Assembly: GCA_030527825.1 (NCBI GenBank)
Contig: JAUNAC010000001.1
Coordinates: forward strand, 1,472,438 to 1,536,437
Length of the DNA stretch: 64,000 nt
Reading direction: 5' to 3'
Origin: Lautropia sp.
Lineage (GTDB): Bacteria > Pseudomonadota > Gammaproteobacteria > Burkholderiales > Burkholderiaceae_E
Below, one piece after another: positions 1 to 10,220 of this stretch. Below the pieces are notes generated by a model that did not search any database, was not told where the DNA came from, and saw nothing but the letters and a program-made list of their open reading frames with translations. How positions within the stretch are numbered: position 1 is the stretch's first letter; each line of letters opens with the position of its first letter. Made by a program: the position numbers and the translations under genes.

Positions 1-1235
1 AGATGCCCGACATCCAGCTTGCGGATTACATCGAGGAAGAGCTGGAAGACATTGAGTTCGGCCGCATTGGTGCGCAGGCCGCCAAACAGGTCATCCTGCA
101 GAAAATCCGCGATGCCGAGCGTGAACAGATCATCAATGATTTTCTTTCCCGCGGAGATTCCCTGCTGTCGGGCACCATCAAGCGTGTCGACCGCGAGGGA
201 GCCATTGTCGAATCCGGGCGTATCGAGGCCCGCTTGCCACGTGACCAGATGATCCCCAAGGAAAATCTGCGCAACGGCGACCGGGTGCGTGCCTGGGTGT
301 CCCGCATCAATCGCGAGGGCCGGGGGCCGCAGCTCTTTCTGTCGAGGACGGCACCCGAGTTCATCATGAAGCTGTTCGAGCTTGAGGTTCCCGAGATCGA
401 ACAGGGGTTGCTGCAGATCCGGGCGGCGGCACGTGATCCTGGCGTGCGCGCCAAGATCGCCGTATTCACCTCCGACAGCCGGGTCGATCCCATTGGCACC
501 TGTGTTGGCGTGCGCGGTTCGCGTGTGCAGGCAGTGACGCAGGAACTGGCCGGTGAGCGGGTCGACATCGTGCTGTGGTCCGAGGATCCTGCGCAATTCG
601 TGATTGGTGCGCTGGCGCCCGCCAACGTTTCGTCGATCCTGGTCGATGAAGAGCGTCACCTGATGGACGTGGTGGTCGATGAGGACAACCTGGCACTGGC
701 GATCGGTGCAGGGGGGCGCAACGTGCGGCTGGCCTCCGAGCTGACTGGGTGGCAGATCAATCTGATGTCGGCAGAGGAAAGCGAGAAAAAACAGGAAGAT
801 GAACGGGCAGCCATCCGCTCGGTCTTCATGGCGCGTCTGGACGTGGATGCGGAAGTGGCAGACATTCTGATTGATGAGGGTTTCACCAGTCTGGAAGAGA
901 TTGCTTATGTGCCGCTCAACGAAATGCTCGAAATCGAGGCGTTTGATGAGGACACGGTCAATGAGCTGCGTGAGCGGGCACGCAATGCCCTGCTGACCCA
1001 GGCCATTGCCACGGAAGAGAAGTTGCATGAAATCGCCGAAGACCTGCTGTCGCTGGAGGGCATGGATCGGGAGCTGGCTGTGAAGCTGGCCGAGTCCAAT
1101 GTCCGGACGCGTGACGATCTGGCCGAGCTGGCGGTGGATGAGTTGATCGAAATCACTGAACTGGATGAAGAACGGGCCAAAGAACTGATCATGAAGGCCC
1201 GTGAGCATTGGTTCGTCGAGAATGACGGTGCGTGA
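1..1235 (+). CDS. nusA: Transcription termination/antitermination factor NusA (5' end cut by window)
   Basis: RNA polymerase-binding elongation factor that controls pausing, termination and antitermination. The window opens inside the gene. The visible 410 residues lack roughly the first 90 residues of the N-terminal RNA polymerase-binding domain, judged from the usual family length near 490. Visible order: S1 domain about residues 50-115, KH1 with [10 protein letters not shown] at 165-174, KH2 with [10 protein letters not shown] at 233-242, then two acidic helix-hairpin-helix repeats to the C-terminus, the arrangement typical of proteobacterial NusA. It is followed by infB after 87 bases on the same strand, the classical nusA-infB operon; rimP would be expected just upstream of the window. 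Identification is secure. Confidence 0.97.
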   Translation, partial: MPDIQLADYIEEELEDIEFGRIGAQAAKQVILQKIRDAEREQIINDFLSRGDSLLSGTIKRVDREGAIVESGRIEARLPRDQMIPKENLRNGDRVRAWVSRINREGRGPQLFLSRTAPEFIMKLFELEVPEIEQGLLQIRAAARDPGVRAKIAVFTSDSRVDPIGTCVGVRGSRVQAVTQELAGERVDIVLWSEDPAQFVIGALAPANVSSILVDEERHLMDVVVDEDNLALAIGAGGRNVRLASELTGWQINLMSAEESEKKQEDERAAIRSVFMARLDVDAEVADILIDEGFTSLEEIAYVPLNEMLEIEAFDEDTVNELRERARNALLTQAIATEEKLHEIAEDLLSLEGMDRELAVKLAESNVRTRDDLAELAVDELIEITELDEERAKELIMKAREHWFVENDGA

Positions 1236-1322
1236 TGTCGACGTATCCCCCGGATCACGCGTCGGTCGGGGGTAAATATCGAAGGTGACGCACACACTGA
1301 ATCGGTAGTAGCGGAAGGACAC

Positions 1323-4300
1323 ATGGCCAGTACGAACGTTGAGACATTTGCGGCGGAATTGCGGGTACCTGCAGAGGTATTGCTGGAACAATTGCGTGCA
1401 GCAGGTGTCGACAAAAAAAGCCCTTCGGATCCGTTGTCAGAGGCGGATAAGGAGCGTCTGCTGTCGGCTTTGCGGGCATCGCATGGCAACGCTGCGGACA
1501 ATCCGCGACGGCAGAAGATCACGGTGGTGCGCAAGCAGACTTCCGAGATCAAGCAGGCCGATGCCACGGGCAAGGCGCGCACCATCCAGGTGGAAGTGCG
1601 GCGCAAGCGCACGTTCGTCAAGCGTGACGGATCGGCGACGACACCCGCTGTCTCCCAGCCTTCGGCGCCTGCTGCCGCAGAGCCCCCGGCGCCGACGGCT
1701 GCAGTGACGGCACCCGTGGCGGTGCCTCCGCCCCCGGTTCAGTCTGCAAACTCGGTGATTGACGAGGAGCAGCGTCGGCGGCGTGAGGAAGAGGCCCGCC
1801 GGCAGAAGGAACTGATGGAGCGTCAGGCGCGCGAGTTGCGCGAAAAGACTGCCCGGCTGGAGCGGGATCGTCAGCGTGAAAACGAAGCGCTGGCTGAAGC
1901 GACCCGCCGGGAGGAGGCTGCCCGTGCAGAACAGGAGCGTCTGGCGAAGATGCAGGCTGATGCCGAACGCGAAACTGAGGCGGCTCGCGCCATGCAGCGC
2001 AAGATGCGGGAGGAGGCAGGTGCTACGGCGGCCGCCAATGCCATGGCCCGTGAGCAGGAGCGTCGGCAGGCCGAGGAAAAGGCGGCGGCTGATGCAGCCG
2101 AACGTGCCGCCAAACAGGAGGCAGCGCGGGTAGCTGCTGAGCAGGCAGCTGCAGCTGCCAGAAAAGCCAAGGAAGAGGCAGATGCCACCGCGGCGGCGCG
2201 TCGCAGGGCCGAAGCCGAGGTGGCGGCCATCAACCGTCTGCTGGAAGCCAGCCGGCGCCCACCCCCACCACCGCCCCCACCACCGCCTGCTGCAGCCCCT
2301 GCTGTTGCACAGACTGAAAAAGGTGCCCGCCGGGGCGGAACCCTGCATCGCCCATCTGCGCAGGCTGGCAACGCACCTGCGCCCGCTGAGAGCACGACAG
2401 GTGCTGGCGGCCGGAACAAGCATGTGAAGTCTGAAAAGCTCTCGTCTTCATGGCAGGACGACGCTGCACGCAAGCGGCGTACGACCAAAGGCGGGCGCAA
2501 CGACAGCAACGGTGCTGGCACCAATACGGGTTGGAGGACGCGGGGGCCGCGTCGGGGTAATGACCGGGATGCGCGTCGGGGAGGATATGCCCAGGCACAG
2601 CAGGCCGAAGCGCCCATTGTGCGTGAAGTGCATGTTCCCGAAACCATCACGGTTGCCGATCTGGCGCACAAAATGTCCGTCAAGGCGACCGAGGTGATCA
2701 AGCAGCTGATGAAACTGGGTCAGATGGTGACCATCAATCAGGTGCTGGATCAGGAAACGGCGATGATTCTGGTGGAGGAAATGGGCCATACGGCCATTGC
2801 CGCCAAGCTGGATGATCCGGAGGCGATGCTGGATGAAGTTTCGGGCGAGGACGTCGGTCCCGCGGTGGCGCGGCCTCCGGTTGTCACGGTCATGGGTCAC
2901 GTGGATCACGGCAAGACCTCCTTGCTGGACTACATCCGTCGCACGAAGGTGGCCTCCGGCGAGGCGGGGGGGATTACCCAGCACATTGGCGCCTATCACG
3001 TGAAAACGCCGCGGGGCGTCATCACCTTCCTTGATACACCGGGCCACGCAGCCTTCACGGCGATGCGGGCACGTGGTGCGAAGGCCACCGACATCGTGAT
3101 CCTGGTCGTGGCAGCGGACGATGGGGTGATGCCGCAGACGATCGAGGCGATTTCGCATGCCCGGGCGGCCGAGGTGCCACTGGTTGTGGCAATTACCAAG
3201 GTCGACAAGCCCGAGGCGAATCTGGACAAGGTGCGTCAGGAGCTGGTGGCACAGAGCGTTGTGCCCGAAGAGTATGGTGGCGACGTTCCCTTCGTGGGCG
3301 TTTCGGCCAAGTCTGGCGAGGGAATCGACGATCTGCTGGAGAATGTCCTGCTGCAGGCCGAGATTCTGGAGTTGCGTGCGCCTGAAAAGGCGCCGGCACG
3401 TGGCCTGGTGATCGAGGCACGTCTAGACAAGGGTCGTGGTCCGGTGGCCACAGTGCTGGTTCAGTCTGGCACCCTGACACGGGGTGACACCGTGCTGGTG
3501 GGGTCGACCTGGGGTCGGGTACGGGCCATGGTGGACGAGGCGGGTAAAAACGCTGCGTCGGCAACGCCGTCGATTCCGGTGGAAATTCAGGGTCTGAACG
3601 ATGTGCCGCAGGCTGGTGAGGACCTGATGGCGCTGGCGGACGAGCGCAAGGCGCGCGAGATTGCTCTCTTCAGACAGGGTAAATTCCGTGATGTGAAGTT
3701 GGCACGCCAACAGGCCGCAAAACTGGAAAATATGTTCGACCAGATTGGTGAGGGCGAGGTTCAGACCTTGCCGCTGATCATCAAGGCCGATGTACAGGGT
3801 TCCCAGGAAGCGCTGGCGCACGCACTGCTCAAGCTTAGCAATGCCGAGATCAAGGTTCAGATCGTGCATGCACAGGTAGGCGGCATTACCGAGAGCGACA
3901 TCAACCTGGCCATTGCGTCCAAGGCGGTGGTCATTGGTTTCAATGTCCGGGCAGATCAGCCGGCGCGACGGATGGCGGAATCCAACGGGGTCGATCTGCG
4001 CTACTACAACATCATCTATGATGCAGTAGATGATGTGAAGTCAGCCATGGAGGGCATGCTGTCGCCCGAGAAACGCGAAACGATCATCGGCATGGTGGAG
4101 ATCCGCCAGGTGTTCCGGGTCACCAAGGTGGGCACGGTGGCCGGTTGCTACGTGACCGAAGGTATGGTCAGGCGCGATGCCGAAGTGCGTTTGCTGCGTG
4201 ATTCCACGGTGATCTGGTCTGGACGGATCGACTCGCTCAAGCGCTTCAAGGACGATGCCAAGGAAGTCAAGGCTGGTTTCGAATGCGGTATCACTCTGCA

Positions 4301-4403
4301 CAATTACAGTGATATCCAGGAAGGCGATCAGCTGGAGGTGTTCGAAGTCAAGGAAGTGGCACGGACCCTGGCCTCCGCGGCCAGTACCCCGTCAGCTGGC
4401 TGA
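1323..4403 (+). CDS. infB: Translation initiation factor IF-2
   Basis: GTPase that places initiator fMet-tRNA on the 30S subunit and promotes subunit joining. 1026 residues, long for IF-2 because of a large low-complexity region. Order: N-terminal IF2_N module (1-52), a charged Glu/Arg/Ala-rich, probably helical stretch (about 150-305), ten consecutive prolines at 313-322, a basic Gly/Arg-rich linker, a second IF2_N module (about 440-490), the G domain with GHVDHGKT at 525-532, DTPGH near 571 and TKVD near 625, then the beta-barrel and C-terminal domains. The ATG follows a GGAAGGA-like ribosome site and gives the usual N-terminus beginning MASTNV. The decaproline makes EF-P-dependent translation likely (inference); efp and earP lie in the same window. 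Confidence 0.98.
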   Translation: MASTNVETFAAELRVPAEVLLEQLRAAGVDKKSPSDPLSEADKERLLSALRASHGNAADNPRRQKITVVRKQTSEIKQADATGKARTIQVEVRRKRTFVKRDGSATTPAVSQPSAPAAAEPPAPTAAVTAPVAVPPPPVQSANSVIDEEQRRRREEEARRQKELMERQARELREKTARLERDRQRENEALAEATRREEAARAEQERLAKMQADAERETEAARAMQRKMREEAGATAAANAMAREQERRQAEEKAAADAAERAAKQEAARVAAEQAAAAARKAKEEADATAAARRRAEAEVAAINRLLEASRRPPPPPPPPPPAAAPAVAQTEKGARRGGTLHRPSAQAGNAPAPAESTTGAGGRNKHVKSEKLSSSWQDDAARKRRTTKGGRNDSNGAGTNTGWRTRGPRRGNDRDARRGGYAQAQQAEAPIVREVHVPETITVADLAHKMSVKATEVIKQLMKLGQMVTINQVLDQETAMILVEEMGHTAIAAKLDDPEAMLDEVSGEDVGPAVARPPVVTVMGHVDHGKTSLLDYIRRTKVASGEAGGITQHIGAYHVKTPRGVITFLDTPGHAAFTAMRARGAKATDIVILVVAADDGVMPQTIEAISHARAAEVPLVVAITKVDKPEANLDKVRQELVAQSVVPEEYGGDVPFVGVSAKSGEGIDDLLENVLLQAEILELRAPEKAPARGLVIEARLDKGRGPVATVLVQSGTLTRGDTVLVGSTWGRVRAMVDEAGKNAASATPSIPVEIQGLNDVPQAGEDLMALADERKAREIALFRQGKFRDVKLARQQAAKLENMFDQIGEGEVQTLPLIIKADVQGSQEALAHALLKLSNAEIKVQIVHAQVGGITESDINLAIASKAVVIGFNVRADQPARRMAESNGVDLRYYNIIYDAVDDVKSAMEGMLSPEKRETIIGMVEIRQVFRVTKVGTVAGCYVTEGMVRRDAEVRLLRDSTVIWSGRIDSLKRFKDDAKEVKAGFECGITLHNYSDIQEGDQLEVFEVKEVARTLASAASTPSAG

Positions 4404-4409
4404 TACATC

Positions 4410-4853
4410 ATGAAGCGAAAACCAGGAGCAACGCCCGGACGGGCGTTGCGGGTCGCAGAGCTGTTGCACCAGGAAATTGCCGAGTTGATCCGTACGGAAG
4501 TCAAGGATCCGCGGCTGGGTCTGGTCACGGTAACCGGGGTTGATCTGACGCCCGACTACGCGCATGCCACGGTTCATTTTTCGGTTCTTCCCGATGATGA
4601 TGAGCATGTGGCCCAGACATTGCAGGGGCTGCGGGCTGCCGCTGGATTCATGCGCTCGCTGATCGGTCGGCGGGTGCGGATTCACACCACGCCCGAGCTG
4701 CATTTTGTGCATGATGTTTCCACTCGGCGTGGCATCGAGATGGGACGCCTGATTGATGAGGCCAATGCACGTCGGGCTGCTGATGATGGACAGGAAGAAA
4801 CATCCTCTTCTGCGCCGGATATTGATGACCGCGATCATCATGACGGTGCCTGA
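4410..4853 (+). CDS. rbfA: 30S ribosome-binding factor RbfA
   Basis: Cold-adaptation and 16S rRNA processing factor that binds the 30S subunit during maturation of the 5' end of 16S rRNA. 147 residues with the RbfA KH-like core: RVAELLHQEIAELI near residue 15, the DPRLGLVTVTGVDL segment near 36, and HTTPELHFVHD near 93. The C-terminal tail after about residue 120 is acidic and variable. It starts six bases after the infB stop codon and is followed by truB 15 bases downstream, so it is clearly in the nusA operon. The length is slightly above the E. coli protein because of the tail. Confidence 0.96.
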   Translation: MKRKPGATPGRALRVAELLHQEIAELIRTEVKDPRLGLVTVTGVDLTPDYAHATVHFSVLPDDDEHVAQTLQGLRAAAGFMRSLIGRRVRIHTTPELHFVHDVSTRRGIEMGRLIDEANARRAADDGQEETSSSAPDIDDRDHHDGA

Positions 4854-4868
4854 TCGGGCGGTTCACGG

Positions 4869-5801
4869 TTGAAGATTCACGGCCTGCTGCTGCTTGACAA
4901 GCCCTTGGGGTTGTCATCGAACGCCGCGCTTCAGAAGGTTCGGCGCCTGTTGTCGGCCGACAAGGCTGGACATGGGGGCACGCTGGATCCCATGGCGACT
5001 GGTGTGCTGCCGTTAATGTTCGGGGAAGCCTGTAAACTGGCCGGCGCTGCGCTGACACACGACAAGGCATACGAGGCAGTGGTTCGTTTTGGCATCCGTA
5101 CGACGACGGATGATGTGGAGGGCGAAGTCATTCGCCGCTCGGCACTGCGTCCATCTGCAGCACGGTTGACCGCGGCGCTGCCCCGTTTTGTGGGGCGCAT
5201 TCAGCAGGTGCCGCCTGTTTATTCCGCGCTGAAAGTGGGGGGCAAGGCGATGTACCGGCATGCTCGGGAAGGGGCGCCGGTCCAAGCGGCACCCCGCGAG
5301 GTGCGGGTGGATGCGATTGAGCTGCTCGATTTCGATGGTGAGCAGGCCCGGTTGAGCATCGCGTGTGGCAGTGGTACCTATATCCGCTCGATTGCCCGGG
5401 ATCTGGGTGAAGCCTTGGAATGTGGCGCGCATTTGAGCGGATTGCGTCGAACCCGGGTGGGGCAGTACCAGGTGAAGGATGCCGTGCCGCTGGATTCCTT
5501 GCTGGCAGTCGGGCCAGAGGCGGCACTGAAGCATCTGCACGGATTGTGCCGGTTGGTGGACGGCTGGCCCCGGGCGGAGCTGGATGCTGAACAGGCACAG
5601 TGTTTTTTTCAGGGGCAGGCCGTGGTGGCAGCTGTGTCTGCTTCGATGCCACGCGCCACCACGGCTGGACCAGCAGTTTCTCCCGCCCAAGACCGGGTAG
5701 CGGTGCTGCATGCCGGACGCCTGGCGGGTTTAGCCCGGCCAGTTCCGTTGCCGGACGGCGGGGTTCAGTTGCTGCCTGTGCGGGTGATGCTGCCTGACTG
5801 A
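4869..5801 (+). CDS. truB: tRNA pseudouridine(55) synthase TruB
   Basis: Makes pseudouridine 55 in the T-loop of tRNAs. 310 residues. The start is TTG: no ATG or GTG lies between the rbfA stop and the conserved opening GLLLLDKPLGLSSN, so TTG is the only start that keeps it. The catalytic Asp is D40 in GHGGTLDPMATGVL. The binding-loop region with VPPVYSALKVGGKAMY is near residue 117 and SGTYIRSIARDLG near 168. The C-terminal part (about 250-310) is a short PUA-like extension with a variable Ala/Pro-rich insert. Operon partner of rbfA; a weak hairpin terminator follows at 5811-5830. Confidence 0.97.
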   Translation: MKIHGLLLLDKPLGLSSNAALQKVRRLLSADKAGHGGTLDPMATGVLPLMFGEACKLAGAALTHDKAYEAVVRFGIRTTTDDVEGEVIRRSALRPSAARLTAALPRFVGRIQQVPPVYSALKVGGKAMYRHAREGAPVQAAPREVRVDAIELLDFDGEQARLSIACGSGTYIRSIARDLGEALECGAHLSGLRRTRVGQYQVKDAVPLDSLLAVGPEAALKHLHGLCRLVDGWPRAELDAEQAQCFFQGQAVVAAVSASMPRATTAGPAVSPAQDRVAVLHAGRLAGLARPVPLPDGGVQLLPVRVMLPD

Positions 5802-5810
5802 TTTTTGTAC

Positions 5811-5830
5811 GCAACCCTAGGTTGCCCTCT
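5811..5830 (+). terminator. Weak rho-independent terminator after truB
   Basis: Six-base inverted repeat GCAACC / GGTTGC (5811-5816 and 5820-5825) with a three-base loop, followed by CCTCTTTT. The T tract is interrupted, so termination would be partial and some read-through into typA is plausible. Confidence 0.4.
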
Positions 5831-5853
5831 TTTGATCCGATTTGAGACTGAGC

Positions 5854-7719
5854 GTGTCTGACTCCAATAATTCTTCGGCTACCCAGCCGATTCGCAATAT
5901 CGCGATTATCGCGCACGTTGACCATGGCAAAACCACGCTGGTCGATCAGCTGTTACGGCAGTCCGGCACGTTCCGGGCCAATCAGCAGGTCAATGAGCGG
6001 GTGATGGATTCCAATGATCTGGAACGTGAGCGTGGCATCACCATTCTGGCCAAAAATTGTGCCGTGGAGTATCAGGGCACACGGATCAACATTGTGGATA
6101 CGCCGGGCCACGCGGACTTTGGTGGTGAGGTGGAGCGCGCGCTGTCGATGGTGGATGGGGTGCTGCTGCTGGTCGATGCCATGGATGGCCCGATGCCGCA
6201 GACGCGGTTCGTGACCCGCAAGGCTCTGGCGCTGGGCTTGCGGCCGATCGTGGTGGTTAACAAGATCGACCGGCCGGGGGCCCGGCCGCACTGGGTGGTG
6301 GATCAGACCTTCGATCTGTTTGACCGCTTGGGTGCGACCGAGGAACAGCTGGATTTCCCGGTGGTGTATGCATCGGCGCTGGCGGGGTACGCGGTTCTTG
6401 AGCCGGAGGCCGCCGAGGCGGCAGCGAAGGCCGCCGAGCCGAGTATGGCACCGCTGTTTGACACGATTCTTGCCCGTGTGCCCGCGCGCGCAGACGATCC
6501 CCAGGGACCGCTGCAGTTTCAGATTTCGGCTCTGGATTATTCCAGCTACGTCGGCCGGATCGGGATTGGCCGGATCAATCGGGGCACTGTACGCGGCGGT
6601 GAATCCGTGCTGCTCGTGCACGGTGACGAGAAGCCTCCCGTGACAGTGAAAGTCAACCAGGTGCTGCGTTTTCGGGGCCTGGAGCGTGAGGTGGTGCCTT
6701 ACGCCGAAGCTGGTGACATTGTGGCCATCAACGGGATTGAGAACATCGATATCGGCTCGACCTTGTGCCGCCTGGGGCACCCGGATCCGCTGCCGCTGCT
6801 GCGCATTGATGAGCCGACCCTCACCATGGAGTTTCTGGTCAACACTTCCCCGCTGGCGGGCCGTGAAGGCAAATATGTGACCAGTCGCCAGATTCGTGAA
6901 CGCCTGGAGCGGGAATTGCAGGCCAACGTGGCGCTGCGGGTTGATTTCACCGAGGACTCGGACACCTTTGTGGTGTCGGGCCGTGGGCAGTTGCATCTGA
7001 CCATTTTGCTGGAGAACATGCGTCGGGAAGGCTATGAGCTGGCGGTGTCAAGGCCGAAGCCACGCCTGCAGGTCGTCGACGGCGAGCGGCAGGAGCCCTA
7101 TGAGCAGCTGACGATGGATCTGGAAGAAGATCACCAGGGCCCCGTGATGGAGGCGCTGGGCCGCCGGCGCGGCGAGCTGCAGAATATGGAACCTGATGGC
7201 AAGGGCAGGGTTCGTCTGGAATACCGCGTGCCGGCCCGGGGGCTGATTGGCTTTCAGAATGAGTTCCTGAACATGACGCGCGGTTCCGGCATCATGAGCC
7301 ACGTCTTCGAGGATTACGACGCATGGGCTGGCGATATCGAAGGGCGGCGGCAGGGGGTGTTGATTTCCCAGGACGACGGTGCAGCAGTGGCCTATGCGCT
7401 CTGGAAATTACAGGATCGGGGACGCATGTTCGTCAGACCCAATGACGCACTGTACGAGGGCATGATCATCGGGATTCATACCCGGGATAATGATTTGGTG
7501 GTGAATCCGATCCGGGAAAAGAAACTGACCAACGTTCGTGCGTCTGGCAAGGATGAGGCCATCAATCTGACCCCGCCCATTGAGCTGACGCTTGAAAAGG
7601 CGGTGGAGTTCATCGCCGATGATGAGCTGGTCGAGATCACGCCCAAGAGCATCCGGCTGCGCAAGCGTTTTCTGAAGGAGCATGAACGCCGCCGTGCCAG
7701 TCGTGACGGGGAAGTCTGA
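5854..7719 (+). CDS. typA: Ribosome-associated translational GTPase TypA/BipA
   Basis: EF-G-like GTPase that binds the ribosome under stress and aids 50S assembly at low temperature. About 621 residues from the GTG at 5854; an in-frame TTG at 5842 would add four residues. GTG is preferred because it yields an MSDSNN start close to the first beta strand. The G1 motif AHVDHGKTT is at about 20-28, followed by [26 protein letters not shown] and [10 protein letters not shown]. The BipA signature [20 protein letters not shown] and the C-terminal domain ending in [12 protein letters not shown] complete the family architecture. Its stop codon lies six bases from the end of the convergent cytochrome gene. 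Confidence 0.97.
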   Translation: MSDSNNSSATQPIRNIAIIAHVDHGKTTLVDQLLRQSGTFRANQQVNERVMDSNDLERERGITILAKNCAVEYQGTRINIVDTPGHADFGGEVERALSMVDGVLLLVDAMDGPMPQTRFVTRKALALGLRPIVVVNKIDRPGARPHWVVDQTFDLFDRLGATEEQLDFPVVYASALAGYAVLEPEAAEAAAKAAEPSMAPLFDTILARVPARADDPQGPLQFQISALDYSSYVGRIGIGRINRGTVRGGESVLLVHGDEKPPVTVKVNQVLRFRGLEREVVPYAEAGDIVAINGIENIDIGSTLCRLGHPDPLPLLRIDEPTLTMEFLVNTSPLAGREGKYVTSRQIRERLERELQANVALRVDFTEDSDTFVVSGRGQLHLTILLENMRREGYELAVSRPKPRLQVVDGERQEPYEQLTMDLEEDHQGPVMEALGRRRGELQNMEPDGKGRVRLEYRVPARGLIGFQNEFLNMTRGSGIMSHVFEDYDAWAGDIEGRRQGVLISQDDGAAVAYALWKLQDRGRMFVRPNDALYEGMIIGIHTRDNDLVVNPIREKKLTNVRASGKDEAINLTPPIELTLEKAVEFIADDELVEITPKSIRLRKRFLKEHERRRASRDGEV

Positions 7720-7725
7720 ATCGAC

Positions 7726-10080
7726 TCACTGACCGTTACCGGCCTGGCGCACATAAGCGGCCAGGCTGTTGACTTCCTCCGCGGTCAGGATGGCTGAACG
7801 GTGTGCCTGGATGGCGGCCTCCAGTGTTGCCGCCGAGCCATCATGCAAATAGGGGGCGGTGTACCACGCATCGCGCAGACCAGGCGTGACGATGCCGGTC
7901 AACGGCCGGTTCTGTACCGTGCCGCTGGATGGCTTCAGGGTACCGATATCTGTCAGCGTCAGGCCGTCACTGCCCAGATCGGCGTCCTGGTGACAGGTGG
8001 TGCAACCTTTGCTGGCAAAGAGGCGTGCACCAGTCTGGGCCAGGTTGGTCAGGCTGCGGTCGCTGTTGCGGTACGGACTCGGCGCATAGCGGGAAAGACT
8101 GTTTACATAGGCAGCCAGCGCATCAAGATCGGCAGACTCTCCCGCCTTGGGCGTTCCCAATGGCAGACGGTGGCCGTTCTGTTCGAAACTGCCGGGTGGC
8201 ATGAGACCGCTGCCGCCCCCGAGGACGCGTATCTGCTGCTCGAAATCCTGAACCTCGTCGAAGTTGCCCGTCCAGTGCAGCCGTTTTTTCTTGCCGCCAT
8301 GGCCGCGCAGCGAGATGGTTCTGCGCAGGCCCTCGCCCAGATTGCTCATGTCCCAGATCCTGCCGTCATCGTACCCTTCGCTGTGGCAGACGCTGCAGCT
8401 GATATAGCTGTCATGGGCCAGCCGGGTATCCCGAGCGTCGTGGAAAATCTGTTTGCCACGCAGGGTCTGTGCGGGTAGCCGGTCAGGGCCAGCCAGAGTG
8501 CGAACCGACTCGGGCGGCAGAATATGACGAGGCTCATGGTTGGCAAGGGGGGTAATATCGAAAATGCTGATGGTTCGCGACATCACGTTGCTGACTGCTG
8601 CCTGGGTGCCGTCGGGTGAGATAGCGACGCCCTGGGGAGCGCGCTGCACATTCACCCGGTTTTCCTGAACCCCCGTTGCCGCGTTGATGATGCTCAGTTC
8701 CCGCGAGCTTTCGAGGGCGACCAATATATAGTTGCCATCCGGGGTGTAGGTGGCTGCGCTGGCGATGCCGCTGTTGTCCAGGTCGTAGCGCCGCTCGATC
8801 TGTTCCGCGGGCCGGTCTGACTGCAATTGCACGCGGGACAGGATGGCCCGCACGGTGTTCTGAAAATCGAGGGGCCGCCCATCACGCTGCTGGCCGCGCT
8901 GGATGTTGTCCTGTTTGGAGGGTATCCAGGCAGCGCTGCCATCGGGGGCGATAGCGGCTGCCCCGAGGTAGTTGGGCAAGCCCCGCCCCTGGATGGCCGT
9001 GTCCGCCAGGGTACTGACGCCCAGCGAAATCGTGCGCAGCAATGTGCCTCGGGCCGGATCAATGAGCAGCACTTCCGCACCACGTACCCCTGGCCCGCTG
9101 ATCTGCGGGGTCAGCGTGTCTTCGCCAGGCAATGGTGGAGAAATGAAACGGCTGGCGAGCAGCACCCGGCTATCGGCGCTGATGGCCAGATGACGGATAT
9201 TGTCGCCAACCGCGATGCGTCGACGCAGCTGGCGGCTGACGGGGTCGAATTGCAGGACTTCCTGTGAGCCCAGTGTACTGACCCAGATGCCGCTGCCGTC
9301 TGGTGCCGCGACGATGCCATAGGGCTGAACCGCTGCGCCTAACTGGATATGGGTCACGACCTGAAGTGTCAGGGGGTGGATGATGCTGATGCTGCCGCTG
9401 TACTGGTTGGTCACCCAGACATAGCCGGCATTGTCGATGGCCAGCGTGCGAGGGCCATGTTCCGTCTCGGGCGAAGGGGCTGACGCGGTGTCATCCACAG
9501 GGGGGAGCGGGACCTCACGCAGCAGTTGCCGGCTCTGGCTGCTCAGCACGCTGACGCTGTCCTGATCGGGGTTGACCACCCAGATGCGTGGCGGGGTCTG
9601 CCGATCATAGGCGATGATGCCCGAACTTTGTGGCAAGGGCTGACGAACAGGCTGGGCAGCAGCTGGCAGGCCCAGTATTTCACCTGTGATCGAGATCCGG
9701 GCTGCGGTGGGAGACTGCGATAGCGGATCGGCATCCTGGACTGGCGGTGACGGCTGTCCGGTTGCGGGAGGCGACGCTGGAGGCGTGACGATGGGATGGA
9801 CTGGCGAAGTAGGCGTGCTGTCGGCGGCACCAGGCGTCAGGCCGTCTGCTTCGGGCTGATGATTCGGGGGCGTCGTGGTGTTGACGGAGGGGTCAGGCGC
9901 GTTGCCGGGGTCTGCAAGGTTGTCGTCACCACCTCCGCCACCGCAGCCGGTGAGCACCCCGCAGAGCAGGAGCGCCATGAGTGGATATCGACGCCAGGGG
10001 CGCCGGCCAGCACGCATGAGAGGGACAAGGCTGTGTGTCCCGACAAAAGCGGCCGGGGTGGTGTGACGGACTGGCTGCAC
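7726..10080 (-). CDS. Lipoprotein with YVTN-type beta-propeller and dihaem cytochrome c domain
   Basis: Predicted periplasm-facing lipoprotein, about 784 residues. The GTG start at 10080 has AGGA nine bases upstream; an ATG at 10017 gives a more normal signal length but no ribosome site. The hydrophobic segment ends in a lipobox LTGC at residues 43-46, then a glycine run and a Pro/Thr/Ser-rich linker to about 130. Residues about 140-530 carry repeated YVTN/SMP-30-like blades (for example IRHLAISADSRVLLA, GVAISPDGTQAAVSN). The C-terminal third has two haem-binding motifs, CSVCH at 562-566 and CTTCH at 693-697, as in MauG/cytochrome peroxidase-like dihaem proteins. Peroxidase, oxidase or pure electron transfer cannot be told apart from sequence. 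It is a stand-alone gene upstream of nothing obviously related. Confidence 0.85.
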   Translation of the reverse strand: MQPVRHTTPAAFVGTHSLVPLMRAGRRPWRRYPLMALLLCGVLTGCGGGGGDDNLADPGNAPDPSVNTTTPPNHQPEADGLTPGAADSTPTSPVHPIVTPPASPPATGQPSPPVQDADPLSQSPTAARISITGEILGLPAAAQPVRQPLPQSSGIIAYDRQTPPRIWVVNPDQDSVSVLSSQSRQLLREVPLPPVDDTASAPSPETEHGPRTLAIDNAGYVWVTNQYSGSISIIHPLTLQVVTHIQLGAAVQPYGIVAAPDGSGIWVSTLGSQEVLQFDPVSRQLRRRIAVGDNIRHLAISADSRVLLASRFISPPLPGEDTLTPQISGPGVRGAEVLLIDPARGTLLRTISLGVSTLADTAIQGRGLPNYLGAAAIAPDGSAAWIPSKQDNIQRGQQRDGRPLDFQNTVRAILSRVQLQSDRPAEQIERRYDLDNSGIASAATYTPDGNYILVALESSRELSIINAATGVQENRVNVQRAPQGVAISPDGTQAAVSNVMSRTISIFDITPLANHEPRHILPPESVRTLAGPDRLPAQTLRGKQIFHDARDTRLAHDSYISCSVCHSEGYDDGRIWDMSNLGEGLRRTISLRGHGGKKKRLHWTGNFDEVQDFEQQIRVLGGGSGLMPPGSFEQNGHRLPLGTPKAGESADLDALAAYVNSLSRYAPSPYRNSDRSLTNLAQTGARLFASKGCTTCHQDADLGSDGLTLTDIGTLKPSSGTVQNRPLTGIVTPGLRDAWYTAPYLHDGSAATLEAAIQAHRSAILTAEEVNSLAAYVRQAGNGQ

Positions 10081-10220
10081 CGAATGTTTTCCTGCTGAAA
10101 CCGTTGTAAAGTCACAGTACTATGCATCAGGAAAACGACATGGCGTAGGAGTTATGCCACAAACATGCCCAGCTTGTATGTGATGGGCATGTGTCCGACA
10201 GACGGTGTGGTGCGTGGGTC

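Noticed and set aside
5842..5853. TTG at 5842 as the typA start
   Set aside because: It adds four residues before a GTG that gives a more typical N-terminus; kept only as an alternative.
7801..8478. Open frame of 225 codons on the plus strand inside the cytochrome gene
   Set aside because: Antisense to the dihaem domain coding sequence; the true frame carries CXXCH motifs and the plus frame has none.
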